Shown: positions 63,524-64,000 of the stretch, piece by piece
Position numbering within the stretch: position 1 is the stretch's first letter
Layout of the letters: each line of letters starts with the position of its first letter
From: PALSA-600 sp963842335
GTDB lineage: Bacteria; Actinomycetota; Thermoleophilia; Gaiellales; Gaiellaceae
Reading direction: 5' to 3'
Length of the DNA: 64,000 nucleotides
Assembly: GCA_963842335.1 (NCBI GenBank)
Contig: CAWJGF010000004.1
Location: 248,001-312,000, forward strand
Notes under the pieces: generated by a model
Seen by the model: the letters and a program-made list of their open reading frames with translations, nothing else
Database searches by the model: none
Told to the model about the DNA's origin: nothing
Made by a program: the position numbers and the translations under genes

Positions 63524-64000
63524 GTGCGCGCGGTCGTTCTCGACGCGAACGGGCTCCCCGAGCTCGCCGACCTGCCGGAGCCCACGGGCGCCGGCGTGCT
63601 CGTGCGCGTACGCGGCTGTGGGCTCTGCGGCTCGGACGTCGAGAAATTCGGGCGCCCGACGCCGGGGACAGTGCTCGGGCACGAGGTCGAGGGCGAGCTC
63701 GAGAGCGGCAATCGCGTCACCGTCATGCATCGCGTGCCGTGCGGCGAGTGCGAGCGCTGCCTGGCGGGTCACCAGTCGACCTGCGACGAGTTCCGCGAGC
63801 TGCGCATCTCGCCGGGCGGCTTCGCCGAGCAGCTCCGGGCAACACACTATGTTCCGCTTCCCGATTCGATCGGCGAGCTCGACGGCGTCTGGGTGGAACC
63901 GCTCGCGTGTGTGTTGCGCGCGGCCGAGCTGATCCCGCACGGCCGAGTGCTCGTTGTCGGCTGCGGCGCGATCGGGCGGCTCTGGGTGCAGGTGCTGATC
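63524..64000 (+). CDS. Zinc-dependent alcohol dehydrogenase (partial, runs off window)
   Basis: The first 159 codons of a medium-chain dehydrogenase. Starts with GTG. Visible motifs: catalytic-zinc RGCGLCGSDVEKF, GHEVEGEL, the structural-zinc cysteines in PCGECERCLAGHQSTC, and the NAD-binding start VLVVGCGAIGRLWVQVL. It oxidises an alcohol or polyol, for example sorbitol-type sugars. The C-terminal half lies outside the window. Confidence 0.88.
   Translation, partial: MRAVVLDANGLPELADLPEPTGAGVLVRVRGCGLCGSDVEKFGRPTPGTVLGHEVEGELESGNRVTVMHRVPCGECERCLAGHQSTCDEFRELRISPGGFAEQLRATHYVPLPDSIGELDGVWVEPLACVLRAAELIPHGRVLVVGCGAIGRLWVQVLI

Noticed and set aside
62843..63940. A 365-codon minus-strand frame at the right end
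   Set aside because: It is antisense to the Ig-like protein and to the alcohol dehydrogenase, both with clear family motifs.

Overview
The window is chromosomal DNA from a high-GC bacterium. GC-rich third codon positions, frequent GTG and TTG starts, a class E-type sortase, Opp/Dpp-type sugar import and actinobacterial-looking secreted proteins suggest an actinobacterium, perhaps of the Thermoleophilia/Gaiella type. That placement is an inference; there is no rRNA or marker gene to test it. I see no phage genes, transposase, CRISPR array or rRNA. There is one tRNA, Ala(CGC).

Layout. 0-5 kb: a soluble NarL-type histidine kinase facing its LuxR-type response regulator, then a four-gene operon (pentapeptide-repeat protein, unknown protein, two proteins with tandem YbjQ-like domains). 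5-15.5 kb: a frameshifted membrane protein, a GH1 beta-glucosidase, and a complete Opp/Dpp-type importer (two ATPases, two permeases, binding protein), divergent from a LacI regulator with two palindromic operator candidates between them. This looks like a beta-glucoside or oligosaccharide uptake and hydrolysis locus.

15.5-26 kb: cell-surface genes. These are a TIGR03118-like secreted protein, a V/T-rich membrane-anchored protein, a sortase, a CpsB-type PHP phosphatase, two very small membrane proteins, an LPFTG sortase substrate, and three tandem paralogous secreted glycosidase-like proteins, the last carrying Ig-like modules.

26-60 kb: a large exopolysaccharide or surface-glycan region with many strand switches. 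It holds two Wzy/O-antigen-ligase-like proteins, a Wzc-like tyrosine autokinase, a polyprenyl-phosphate sugar-phosphate transferase, at least seven glycosyltransferases, a CDP-sugar module (RfbF, SDR enzymes, C-methyltransferase, SAF-domain oxidoreductase), genes resembling the UDP-2,3-diacetamido-uronate pathway (Gfo/Idh dehydrogenase, DegT aminotransferase, hexapeptide acetyltransferase, 2-epimerase), an ECF sigma factor inside the assembly operon, and a tightly packed ATP-grasp / FAD oxidoreductase / deacetylase-like operon that I cannot place in a known pathway. 60-64 kb: a small acidic protein, an L,D-transpeptidase, a 58-aa zinc-ribbon protein, about 680 bp without genes, tRNA-Ala, an Ig-like secreted protein and the start of a zinc alcohol dehydrogenase cut by the window edge.

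Together the genes describe a cell that takes up plant-type glycosides and invests heavily in a decorated surface polysaccharide and in wall-anchored proteins. Start sites were chosen from ribosome-binding sites, operon overlaps and family N-termini, and several remain uncertain as noted.
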